NCBI GenBank assembly: GCA_905221615.1
Contig: CAJNDT010000953.1
Coordinates: 45,978 to 109,977, forward strand
Reading direction: 5' to 3'
Length of the DNA stretch: 64,000 nucleotides
DNA from: Symbiodinium sp. CCMP2592
Lineage: Eukaryota > Sar > Dinophyceae > Suessiales > Symbiodiniaceae
Part shown: one piece after another, positions 51,554 to 60,500 of the stretch
How the letters are laid out: each line of letters starts with the position of its first letter
Position numbering within the stretch: position 1 is the stretch's first letter
Made by a program: the position numbers and the translations under genes
The notes under the pieces: generated by a model
What the model was told of the DNA's origin: nothing
The model's database searches: none
What the model saw: only the letters and a program-made list of their open reading frames with translations

Positions 51554-54467
51554 CTGAACATGATGCATCAGTACCTCCTGGAAGAGCATCTCTGCAAAAG
51601 ACTTGTCATAGTAGATGTTCCGAACTCGGCGAGCCACAACTGTTTTGCCGAGCTCGGAGACGTTGATATACTCTGGACCACTGGACTTGAAAAGTAACCT
51701 GATCGTCTTGTCCACATAGTTGCGAGACGTACAAGGAGGCGGGACCACAGTGGCTGCCATGAGCCGTGCACTCTCTTGAAGGTAATGACAGACTGACAGT
51801 TGGAGTCCTGCGGCATGATCGTGCAAAGCGAGGATCACCTTGATCTGCTTTGTGCCAGAGCAAACATATTGGTTGATGTCGGTGTGGTACTTGCGGACAT
51901 GGGTCAACAGTCCCGTCTTCTTGTTGAAGATTCGAAAAGGGCACAACCTGCATGCATGCTTGCCGCCGACTTTCATGTTCCTGTCGCCTGACTTCAGCTT
52001 CTCCGTGTAGACACGGACTTCCTCGGCCATCTTCGCCAGTATACTCTCGGAAAACATCAGAGCCTTATCTTCATCGTCGACCATGCTACATTGAGAAGGC
52101 AGCATGGCGGCGGCATCTTCTGCATCTGACCCCGTGCTGTCGCTGGCGTCTGAATGAACCAAAGCTTGCTGCAGCCTGGGCCCGGACCTCTCCGAAGAAG
52201 CTGCTGAGGCATGGCTTGCCTTGCCCTTGTCGGGGGCTGCGCGTTTCGCTCCAGCTTGAAGATCCAGCAACATACCAGGGCTGCCGTCTCTCCCCAAGGA
52301 TTGTTCCCAGAAGCTCACCGCTGTTGATGCATCTATCCCATCGAGAACACACGAGGTGAAGTTCTTCAACGTGAGACGATAGTGCGTCGCACCATCAAGC
52401 ACTGACACATGATCTCTGGTGGCATTGTACTGTACGGCCAAGCAGTGAGGTTTGCCGTCGTTCTCGAAATGTAAAATGAAGTTGTCGACATCCGAAGCTG
52501 GAAGCCCGAGACAAGCGTGGAGGTCTTTCTTTACCATCGTGGCACATGCCCTGTAGGAGCGAAACCCCTGCTCAACAGCGTCAGCGTTTTCCTTTCTGTC
52601 CGCCTTGCTGAAGGCTGCATTGATTTCCATTCTACTCTTTGGGGATAGATGCCAAATGGCGCACGGTATGCAATTGCCGTCCTGTAACAATGCCGCTGGC
52701 ATCGATCTCAAAGAAACCATAGTCTCGGTCTTGGCAGCGATCAAATCTTTGATCGTACTTGTGGTCTTCTGCACAATACGAACATTGAACCCGGTCTTGT
52801 CGACGATGGCCTTTTGGCATCTTTGAATGAGATCCGCATTCTGTTCAACGGCAGCCCTGTCGATCCTGACAACATCGAAGTGTAAGGATAGGTGCTTGGG
52901 CAATAACGGGCACAAGGCTTCTAGCCAGGCATCCACAATGGCGTCTTCCACCGAGGTCCAGAACAGATGTAGTGTGGACGCCATCGGTCGTTCCTTTTTG
53001 GCATCGTTTGCTAGCCTGTCATATTCCTCCGGCAAAGCATTGCACGCAAGCCAACGACAGTAGATTCCCAATGACTGAAGTTTCTGGACGGAATCGTTCT
53101 GCACGCCAGCAGACGGGGCACCTCCGTTGAAAATAACGTTGATGAGAGCCTTTGCCTCTGTCGTGGACATGTCCAAGCAGTCGCGTGCGAAAGCTTCCCG
53201 ATCTTCGACACAACTGTCCAACACAGATCGCAGATGTGTCGGTAGGCCTGGCGTCGGCTCCATCTTGTCGATGAGCTGGCGAAGAATAGTCAGGCAGCAG
53301 TTCGCGATGTCCAGGTCGCATGTGTGCTCCGACAAGGTTCTGTGTTGGACTCTTCTCGGCGTACACTGAGCACCTGCTCTTTTCGTATACCTGCGACCTC
53401 GAACTGTGCTCTTGTCGACGTAGTGGTACGTTACATCCAGGGAGTGGAAACCGGGGCCTTCTGGAACTGATTCAGGTACCGACTCGGTTTTGCCTGTCAC
53501 ACGTCTTCTCTTTGCCGCATGAGGCAAATTCATGTAATACTCCAGAGCGGCTTCGTACTCTTTCATCTTCTGAAGTTTCTTCTCCAAACCGCTCTTCTCA
53601 GTCTTGGCAGACACACCGGGCCGGCCTTTGGCTTTCTTTTGGCCCAAGGCTTGCTTCAGGTAGTTTATGATTACACTGACGTTGGATGCTCTCGCGGGGA
53701 ACTTGTTCATGTACTCAGCCAGGGATGCGACATTATGTAGCTCCTGGAAAACCAACCTGTTGGATCGACAGACGTCGACGATGGTGTCCAATGGTTTCTT
53801 GAATCTGATCAGAGGCAACAAGCCTCCAGGCCTTTCCTTATTGGTCTTGGTCGTCTTGAGCATGCCCTTCATCATGAAGTTTTTGTTTTGCAGTTCGTCC
53901 CAGAGAGATGTCTTCGGGAGGTTAGGGATTGAACAGGAAAAAACCATTGTCTTGAACTCATAGAAGGATAGAGTGTCCACCTGGGTCTCCAACATTTTCT
54001 GCGTAATGGCATTCGTCAAATTATCCCACTCAGCTTTTCCTTGGTCGCGTTCTTCCTGTGAGTTAGAGCCTGCAAGGAGGTTGCCTACGCCTGCATCAAT
54101 GTCATCTGCCTTCTGACGAATTGGCAATGAACAAGCCGTTCGCATAGTATCCTCTGTGAGGTATTCATCCCCACTGCTCACGTAATCTTCAATGAGCTGG
54201 TAACATTGCTCTTTATTGAACTGCAGCTCGAATGCGTGTTGGAGACGAAGCCCTGCAATCGATGCCTGCGGCGACGACAGGAACTTGCTGAGGGACGGAT
54301 CGGCCACAAAGATGCCGGCTTTCTCATGATCCGGGTGATTACGTAGATATTGCGCGGGGAGAAATCTGGCTTTTGCTTTCCACACCAGCGCACGACGCAG
54401 AATGGAGTTAAAGTTTCCGATGTTGACACCGGCGAACATCATCATTCGGTTCAGTTCCAATCTCTTC
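51554..54467 (-). CDS. Helicase end, polymerase-palm-like, Cys-protease-like and C2H2 modules (exon 3)
   Basis: A 971-codon exon starting after CCCAG|. Numbered from the GTG at 54475: 1-100 continues the helicase (FNSILRRALVWKAKARFLP, HPDHEKAGIFVADPS). About 345-580 resembles a family-A polymerase palm: GRRYTKRAGAQCTPRRV, CDLDIANCC (D387/D389), EAKALINVIFNGG, and LSLHFDVVRID (D534). About 595-725 looks like a papain-type Cys protease: DGNC602IPCAIW, KPH677CLAVQY, SVLD694GATHYRL. At 842-864 is CRLCPFRIFNKKTGLLTHVRKYH cut to CX2CX13HX4H, a zinc finger. The order suggests a self-cleaving replication polyprotein. The polymerase and protease assignments are weaker than the finger. Confidence 0.5.
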
Positions 54468-54550
54468 CTGGGCACACGTCATACGGCACTAGATACGCTT
54501 GATGTGTAAGACTATAAATGAGCTACAGACCATACTCCTAGCCGAGTGGC
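54468..54550 (-). other. Intron 2, GC-AG, 83 nt
   Basis: GCGGATG|GCCACT ... GCCCAG|GAAGAG. Splicing gives ICGW-KRLELN, a continuous helicase sequence, and removes two in-frame stops. Confidence 0.6.
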
Positions 54551-56960
54551 CATCCGCAGATCGAAAACATTCGCGTGGTGTATCCATAAGGCTTCCTTCC
54601 CATGATGCCGTCAGCGCTCATAGTTTTTTGTACAGATCCAAGTGCAGTTTGCGAGAGGACTCCGGGGCCTCTTGTCCCGTAATTACACAACAGCGTGCAA
54701 ATCCCTCCACTTGCTTGCGAAGTTCCTCGTCGTTATGCCAGACATTCGGATCGAAGAAAGCATGATTGCTTCCAAACATTGCAGCCAAATGCAAGGAATA
54801 GAGGCTCTGGCCAACCCCGCCGGGGGATATGCCGATGAAACATCTGTCGATGTTGAGCCCCCTCTTCGCCAAGGCGGCTGCAGCCATGCAGCATCTGAAA
54901 ACGTCGAAGTTGCACCAGAATGTCTGCGAGTAGAATTTGCGTACACGCTGGACGTTGTCCTCCAGCACTGGATCTTTCAATGCATGTGGGATCTTGATGT
55001 AGCAGTCGTTGGAGGACGCTTTTGGAACGATCTTCACTGCCGTGTCAGGGTCGGCGTCGTATCTGACACACAGGTCTTGATAGCACAAGCAGGACTGTCT
55101 CTGGTCAGGCGTCTCGCACCATTCCACCAGGAGGGATATCAGCTTGGTATGCATCAGTTCGGATCGTAGAGCGCACGAGATTTTCCAAACTCTATCAGCA
55201 ACAGATACAGTCCAAGACTCTGGTCCATCCTCACCAAAATCCTGTGCCACTTGCAGCGACTGCTCTTCCTCTGCGGCATCTTCAGGAGCAGCTGAATCTA
55301 GTCGCTGATACTGATCGACATTGGATCTGCCCTTCAGAACATTGGCGGCGCATTGCTCGATAAAAGCTTCATCAGATGGAAACTCTTGTCTTTTGGCCGC
55401 AATTGCATTAAGCAAATTCGCAGGATGCCTCTTTGTGCGCGACGGTATGAGGAGGAGAAGGCCTTCAAGACGAGTGCAAAATGCATGCACCCTTCTCAGA
55501 ACGGTCTCAGGCGGAACCCCGCCGAATGGAAGAAAGGTACCTTCCTCGTCGTAGACGTAGCAGAAACCGTTGTGGACGCGAATATGTCTCTCGCCCTCCA
55601 TCATCCACAGAAGTCCTGCGCAGTCTGCCAACATCGGTCTGTCACCTATGCGGGCTTGGCAAAGGTAGCCGCCAACAAGTGACAGGCGCAGCAACTCTGA
55701 CGACCAGGTGGGATGTAGCTCAGTGAGTTGTTCTACACCACGTCTCGTGTTTTGTAGAATACTTTCAGGCGCTTGTAAGGCATCGGCTGGCTCTTGGTCG
55801 AGGGTTCTTTGCAGAAGACTGTCGTTGGTTGAGAACATGTCCTGAAACAACTGTGCACTGTCGTTGGCGCCCTTCATGTCACGTCTCTTCTGCATGAACA
55901 TTGGAAAGCCTTGGTCGGCTGCTTGAGGTTCTTCTTCCAGTGCCAACAGAGTGTCCTGCACAACAACTGTCGCTGTCTCAGGCAAAGCTTGCAGGCTTGA
56001 CGGACCAGGCAGTTCACCTGCCGGCTCCATGGCAGCATCGATATCTTCTTCTCCAGCCAGATCAGCCGTCTCAGGCATTTGTGAAAAGTCGCATGCTGTC
56101 CTCTTGGCTTGTACGTGAGCGCGGCGGTGTTTCATTAACCGGTCGACGGCACTTGTTAAGTCAGGCACATCATCCACGAAAGCCTCATTGCATGAATTTG
56201 GATATGCACATACAACTTTCATACTCTTCACTTTCTTGGAGTAGTAACTTTCCAGAATCCACTTGTAGATGTTGAGCTGTAACCGGTAATGCTCGCCCTG
56301 ACAGTCCGGAATGTCTTGCAGTGGTTCCATCATGAACTTGCCATAGCTGTTGTATTTTTGTTGTAACTTCTCGCTGCGCTTCCAATCTATCAGCACAAAT
56401 TTCTCGTCGCTTGTGTCAAACAGAACCAAATCTATCGATCCTGCCAGATTCTCTCTGCCTGCGTAGATGGTCCACTCTGATCTGTAGGCGACCAGTCCCG
56501 GCATCTCGTCGTGCAGTTCGCGGAGAAAGTCTACCGCCATGCTCAGCTCTTTGGTCATAGTTCCAGGGAGTATGTCGGAGCCGTTCATCATGTGCTCAAG
56601 CATAGAATGCATCCATGTCCCGGCATTACATGCGTGAAAAGATTTCTTCTTCCAGAAGTCCACGATCTCATTATCCTGAAGCATGATTTCCTGCACGATG
56701 TCATCCCAGTTTGAAAGCTCTTCACGAAATCGGGCAAGCTCAGCACAAAGACTTTCAATATCCATGGGCTGGTGCTGGAGAACTTCGGTTAGTCTTTCGC
56801 GGGCACTGCCAGGTGCATCGACCAGTTTCAGCAGAATGACATCTACTTGAATATCTGAAACAGCATATTCCCGCCGGGGCCAGTTTTTGCCTGCCTTCAT
56901 GTTTTGCACAGCCTGCCATGCATCGAACTCTGCGGCATACTCGTGGATCAATGAAGTAAC
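54551..56960 (-). CDS. PD-(D/E)XK nuclease and SF3-like helicase N-terminal part (exon 2)
   Basis: An 803-codon exon. The start TTACTTCATTGATCCACG follows TCTAG|. The nuclease fold is clear: GTWMHSMLEHMMNG, SEWTIYAGRENLAGSIDLVLF (Asp), FVLIDWKRSEKL (D-W-K), and HYRLQLNIYKWIL (motif QxxxY), close to the RecB/Cas4-like family. After an acidic linker the helicase has CFIGISPGGVGQSLYS as Walker A, with Gln in place of Lys, and CCVITGQEAPE as Walker B. An A6 run at about 54630 puts DLYKK into a stop. With one base gained the frame runs on as MSADGIMGRKPYGYTTRMF into intron 2. The shift may be mutation, sequencing error or programmed. Confidence 0.6.
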
Positions 56961-57027
56961 CTAGACAGAACAGCTTGCAAGCTTCAAAAACAGATAGCGC
57001 ATAACGCAAATCAAATGAGGATCTGGC
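56961..57027 (-). other. Intron 1, GC-AG, 67 nt
   Basis: ACAAGT|GCCAGA ... TGTCTAG|GTTACT. Splicing joins GEKIDTS to VTSLIHEYA in frame. The first and third introns have the same GC donor style. Confidence 0.6.
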
Positions 57028-57228
57028 ACTTGTGTCGATCTTCTCGCCATCGATGTAATAAGCATGTCCTTCGGTCTGGAAGCGCAGTCTTGCATCTGTC
57101 TCGTGTGGATTGAGGTTGGCCAGTGTGGAACATGACTCCAGCACATCCGTGCTGTCTGCTTCTGGGTTCGCTGTCATCCGAAAGAACGGTTCACCCGGCG
57201 AATCGCTCCCGATGACACTGCCAACCAT
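57028..57228 (-). CDS. N-terminal exon of the polyprotein
   Basis: The likely start is ATG 57228 (MVGSVIGSDS), though further upstream exons are possible. It encodes NPHETDARLRFQTEGHAYYI and DGEKIDTS. The RLRF-HAYYIDGE pattern is the first strand pair of the same PD-(D/E)XK-type nuclease module that continues in exon 2. A plausible additional upstream reading with FFVPDYVIFKSC lies at 57572-57280 in another frame, but no intron joining it was found. Confidence 0.5.
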
Positions 57229-57662
57229 ATCTGGCAAGGGCTTGGGCCACACTCCTTAGCACAATGCCCGCGTCTTGCGGGCGGGGAGGTGCAGGACTTA
57301 AATATGACATAGTCTGGCACAAAAAAACGGGCAACTATCCTCCAAAGCACCTGCAAAAGCTGAAGCTCCTCCCGAACAATCCCGAACTTCCCTGCGCGGA
57401 TGGACGTAGCGGCCAGTCGACCAATCATCCCAGTTGTATGAACCGGGCGAGCACGGACCTCGCGCGTGGAAAGCTGGGTAGCGTGCAGCGTGCAGTGAAT
57501 CTTTGAAACCCCGATTGTATGTTGGAAGAAGATCAGCAGCGAACCCTGTCTGTAGCTAGTCCCTTCACTCACAGAAACACCTCATGCACACCGAATGCAC
57601 CTAGAAGACGAGCACAACTGCGAAGTGCTGCGAAGATCATGACACACGACCTCATAAGTTCT
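57229..57662 (-). other. Upstream region, possible additional 5' exon
   Basis: The minus strand reads GKFGIVREELQLLQVLW and FFVPDYVIFKSCTSPP, which look like coding text. The joining to the next exon is not clear and no promoter motif was seen. Confidence 0.3.
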
Positions 57663-59012
57663 TTAGAAGTGGTGCCCGCGGCCTGCATAAGCAGATGATC
57701 CTCCCAAGTAGTCCTGCAATCGCATCACACAGTTGGGACAGTTTGCCGCCGGCGTCTGTCCGATATGCTGCGAGCAGACCCATGTGCTGCAAACGGGGCA
57801 CACGCTCCAGTGCGACGGCAATAGCGTGTGCAACTGACGACACACACCACATCTTATTCGGGCATTGAGTTGAACTGCTGAAGGCACTGCGCTGAACTGC
57901 AGAAGCGGCTGCCGATGTCTTGCTTGTCCGAAGATCATGAAGAACAAGCTCGAGAGAGGTGGCGCAGCATCACCGTGCTCTCCTTCTTGGAGTCGAGCAC
58001 GAGCGACACCCACTCCATTGAGCGCAATTGAAAAAACTCTCTGGTCCCAGTTCAAGTGTAACCTGTTCGTGGCATTGGGAACTGGTGAACGAATGCTGGC
58101 AGACATATGCGGTCTGGCTGGACAGTCATTGATTCCAATTGACCAGGCAATGCCTTCTTGGAACACATTGTCGACTCGACAGTACGATCGCCTCTGTCCG
58201 TTCCACTCCCTGACACCAATGTACATGCCTCGCACAGTGGCTGGCAAGAATACATCAAAGTCGGCGCAGCCCATTAAAGGCCGTCTCGAGCGACAGCCAA
58301 AAAGAAGATTGCGGAGAGGAGGGTGCGGCTGCAATGGAACAGTGTCCCAGTGCAGCCTGACAGTGCCTGGTATTGGCGACAGGAGCATGGAGAGCTGTCG
58401 CAAGTTGACACATATAGTTCTGGCCTTCGTCAAAAGGTCGACGACGGACCTCAACCTTCGCGCTACCTCCAGATTCGGCTGGTCCAGAAGCATCGCCCGG
58501 GATGCCATCGCCCAAGCATGCAGGTAGCGGTAGTCGAAGAAGTATCCGGGCATGCGTCCTAATACCTCGACGGGAAGCGATGTAGCTAACGGAGCTGCAG
58601 CCGTATGAGAAGGCAAACAAAACGTAGCTGGAGGCCTGTTGCTTGCACCGCCTAGATAGTCAGTGAACCCATCAATCGATAGACTCGGCGATGCACACAG
58701 CACTCTGTGCACCCGCACGGGTCTTGGGCACCGCAATCTCTCAGCGCACGTGAATCTGGCACAGCAAGCCAAGGCATGCGGAGCGGGAACAATCCAGAAC
58801 CCATCTTCATCAGCGGCGGTAGTATCAACACAGAAACTGATAAGGCGCGCTTGCAGGCCAGAGTATTGCAAGCACCTTCTGGTTAGATCCGTAGGTGCAG
58901 CAGGACCTTGCTGGAAAGCGTTGCGATACCGCATGATGAGGATAATCACTTCAACCGGCAATGTCTCCGCAGAGCCTGACTGATGGGCATGACGGCGCCC
59001 AGACAGCAACAT
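57663..59012 (-). CDS. F-box-like protein with Cys-rich C-terminus and DYLGG motifs
   Basis: ATG 59012 (MLLSGRRHAHQ) opens 449 codons. LPVEVIILIMRYRNAFQ and later LPVEVLGRMPGYFFDYRYL have an F-box-like LPxEV start. A middle part has strand-rich text (MYIGVREWNGQRRSYCRVD). The C-terminus has CGVC, CPVC, CSQH and CPNC pairs, a zinc-ribbon or RING-like cluster. DYLGG occurs after the middle part (GFTDYLGGASN) and at the end (LQDYLGGSS). F-box plus zinc cluster would suggest ubiquitin-ligase adaptor work, but neither call is firm. Introns may be present. It is unrelated to the transposon. Confidence 0.4.
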   Translation of the reverse strand: MLLSGRRHAHQSGSAETLPVEVIILIMRYRNAFQQGPAAPTDLTRRCLQYSGLQARLISFCVDTTAADEDGFWIVPAPHALACCARFTCAERLRCPRPVRVHRVLCASPSLSIDGFTDYLGGASNRPPATFCLPSHTAAAPLATSLPVEVLGRMPGYFFDYRYLHAWAMASRAMLLDQPNLEVARRLRSVVDLLTKARTICVNLRQLSMLLSPIPGTVRLHWDTVPLQPHPPLRNLLFGCRSRRPLMGCADFDVFLPATVRGMYIGVREWNGQRRSYCRVDNVFQEGIAWSIGINDCPARPHMSASIRSPVPNATNRLHLNWDQRVFSIALNGVGVARARLQEGEHGDAAPPLSSLFFMIFGQARHRQPLLQFSAVPSAVQLNARIRCGVCRQLHTLLPSHWSVCPVCSTWVCSQHIGQTPAANCPNCVMRLQDYLGGSSAYAGRGHHF

Positions 59013-59092
59013 GTTGTAGTTTTCTGAATCTAGGGGTACATTTGCCTGCAACTAGAACAGAACCTGAAGCATAACGGCAGATAGACATTGAG

Positions 59093-59872
59093 CTATTTGC
59101 TAATTGCACCGAGAGAGCTCTTGCTCGAGCCGCAGGCGGCAATCTTCTCGGTCACGCCGCCCAGGTAGTCTTGCTCGTGGGCCTTTGAAGAGGTGTCTAC
59201 TGACGTGTCCACGCAAGACGGAACAGTCTGAGTCAACACCGTCAAGCTTTGGCGGATGTCGAACAGATGCTTCTCCCAAATCCTTTTGGAAATGGCAGGA
59301 TCAACAGGTGATAGCAGGCTGACCGTGCCATCATAATCCAGCAGCTTGATCATTATCCGGGCCCAGGCGCCAACTCTCTTGACGGCGCGGTCAACATCTG
59401 ATATGGAGTGCACATGTCGGGGCCCGTGAGCAGACGGACGTAGACCAGAAACTAGAATCTGTGGATCCACCCACTCCGTCACCTTCCTGGCCCTGTCTTC
59501 GAAGCAGTCCATGAAATGTCGCCAAGTGCGTTTATCGATCTGAGTGTGGAGTGGGTTCGGGAAATGAAGCCATAATCCAGGACAGGTCACCAGCTCCTGA
59601 ATGTAAGTGAGGGCCATGCTGCGGATATGCAGGATTCTGTGGAAGATAACGTATTGGTCAATATAGTGCACCAGCTTTTTGTACGGCTCTTCGCAGTCAG
59701 ATGCTTGCATCCTGGGGGAACCACCTGCCTTGTCTTCATCGGTGTCATCATCTGTTCTGTGTCCTGTGCCATGTGCCAAAGGCTCTACGACGAAAACAGC
59801 CTCCCAAAGTTCAAGATTCACGTCCGCGACGTCAATGCATAGGTTGTCTTGGGTGCGATGGCTTGTAGTCAT
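59093..59872 (-). CDS. Hypothetical protein ending in a DYLGG motif
   Basis: ATG 59872 opens 259 codons with no recognisable domain. The N-terminal part is acidic (DDDTDEDKAGG). The middle is helical (WRHFMDCFEDRARKVTEWV, AVKRVGAWARIMIKLLDYDG). The C-terminus reads HEQDYLGGVTEKIA, sharing DYLGG with the neighbouring protein. It may be an exon of the same gene or a paralogue. Confidence 0.4.
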   Translation of the reverse strand: MTTSHRTQDNLCIDVADVNLELWEAVFVVEPLAHGTGHRTDDDTDEDKAGGSPRMQASDCEEPYKKLVHYIDQYVIFHRILHIRSMALTYIQELVTCPGLWLHFPNPLHTQIDKRTWRHFMDCFEDRARKVTEWVDPQILVSGLRPSAHGPRHVHSISDVDRAVKRVGAWARIMIKLLDYDGTVSLLSPVDPAISKRIWEKHLFDIRQSLTVLTQTVPSCVDTSVDTSSKAHEQDYLGGVTEKIAACGSSKSSLGAISK

Positions 59873-60049
59873 ATGACAAGACCCGTCATCGAAGACTCTT
59901 AACCCGCAGAAGTGATTCTGCGCATACAGAACATATCTTCCTGGGTTCAGCTCGTTGTCAAGTTCAGGGATGCGACGGATGGTGTGCCTCGGACTGCTGA
60001 GACCACATCATGTAACGGCAACCATTACAAGCCTTCAGCTGTCTCCCGG

Positions 60050-60500
60050 CTAGACTCCCATCCAGACTAGGCACTGCAGGGGGGCCAGCATCCGATTGCC
60101 ATCACGCAGCGCAAAGAATGGACCGTGCCCTGAGAAAGCGACCTTTAACCCCATGGCCCTGAAGGAGTCAGGAAGGCAGGTATCCTCGTAGCGACCATCG
60201 CCTCCGATGCGAGACAGCATGCGCCCTTTAAGTTCGAAGCTTACATTCGACATATACGTGTGGATACTTTCGACGCAGCAGCTCTACCCGAGAGCTGGCC
60301 TCGGTCAGTCTTCTTGGAAGACCTCCTTGGCTTGCGCCGGGGTTGCCCTGCGAGGACTCTCGAATGAGTTCACTCCAACAGCTTCTTGGGAAGATAATGC
60401 GCCTCCAAGGTAGACGTTGAATCCGCTGTACCAAGCTCTCCTCGATATCCTCGTCCAATTTGGGCCATCCTGAGTCGAGCTGGTTGAACGCACAGAAGGA
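60050..60500 (-). CDS. Possible exons of a third YLGG-type gene
   Basis: One frame near 60440-60400 reads SGFNVYLGGALSSQE. Another (60253-60050) reads PDSFRAMGLKVAFSGHGPFF and ALRDGNRMLAPLQCLVW and is coding-like. The frames are short and joining sites were not found, so this is tentative. Confidence 0.25.

Larger units (their letters stand above)
50032..57228 (-). mobile_element. Candidate self-synthesising DNA transposon, one spliced polyprotein gene
   Basis: Four exons (57228-57028, 56960-54551, 54467-51554, 51465-50032) join through three GC-AG introns into about 2,300 codons. In order they hold PD-(D/E)XK nuclease, SF3-like helicase, polymerase-palm-like segment, Cys-protease-like segment, C2H2 finger and DDE transposase. 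Nuclease, helicase and polymerase suggest self-replication, and the transposase suggests integration. The only defect seen is a one-base shift at an A6 run near 54630. Terminal inverted repeats were not found, so the element ends are unknown and only the gene is bounded. A domesticated or host gene cannot be excluded. Confidence 0.55.

Noticed and set aside
49087..57662. Terminal inverted repeats around the replication-transposase gene
   Set aside because: I compared the flanks by eye and found no convincing matching inverted pair; the hairpin at 49087-49117 has no partner near 57.6 kb.
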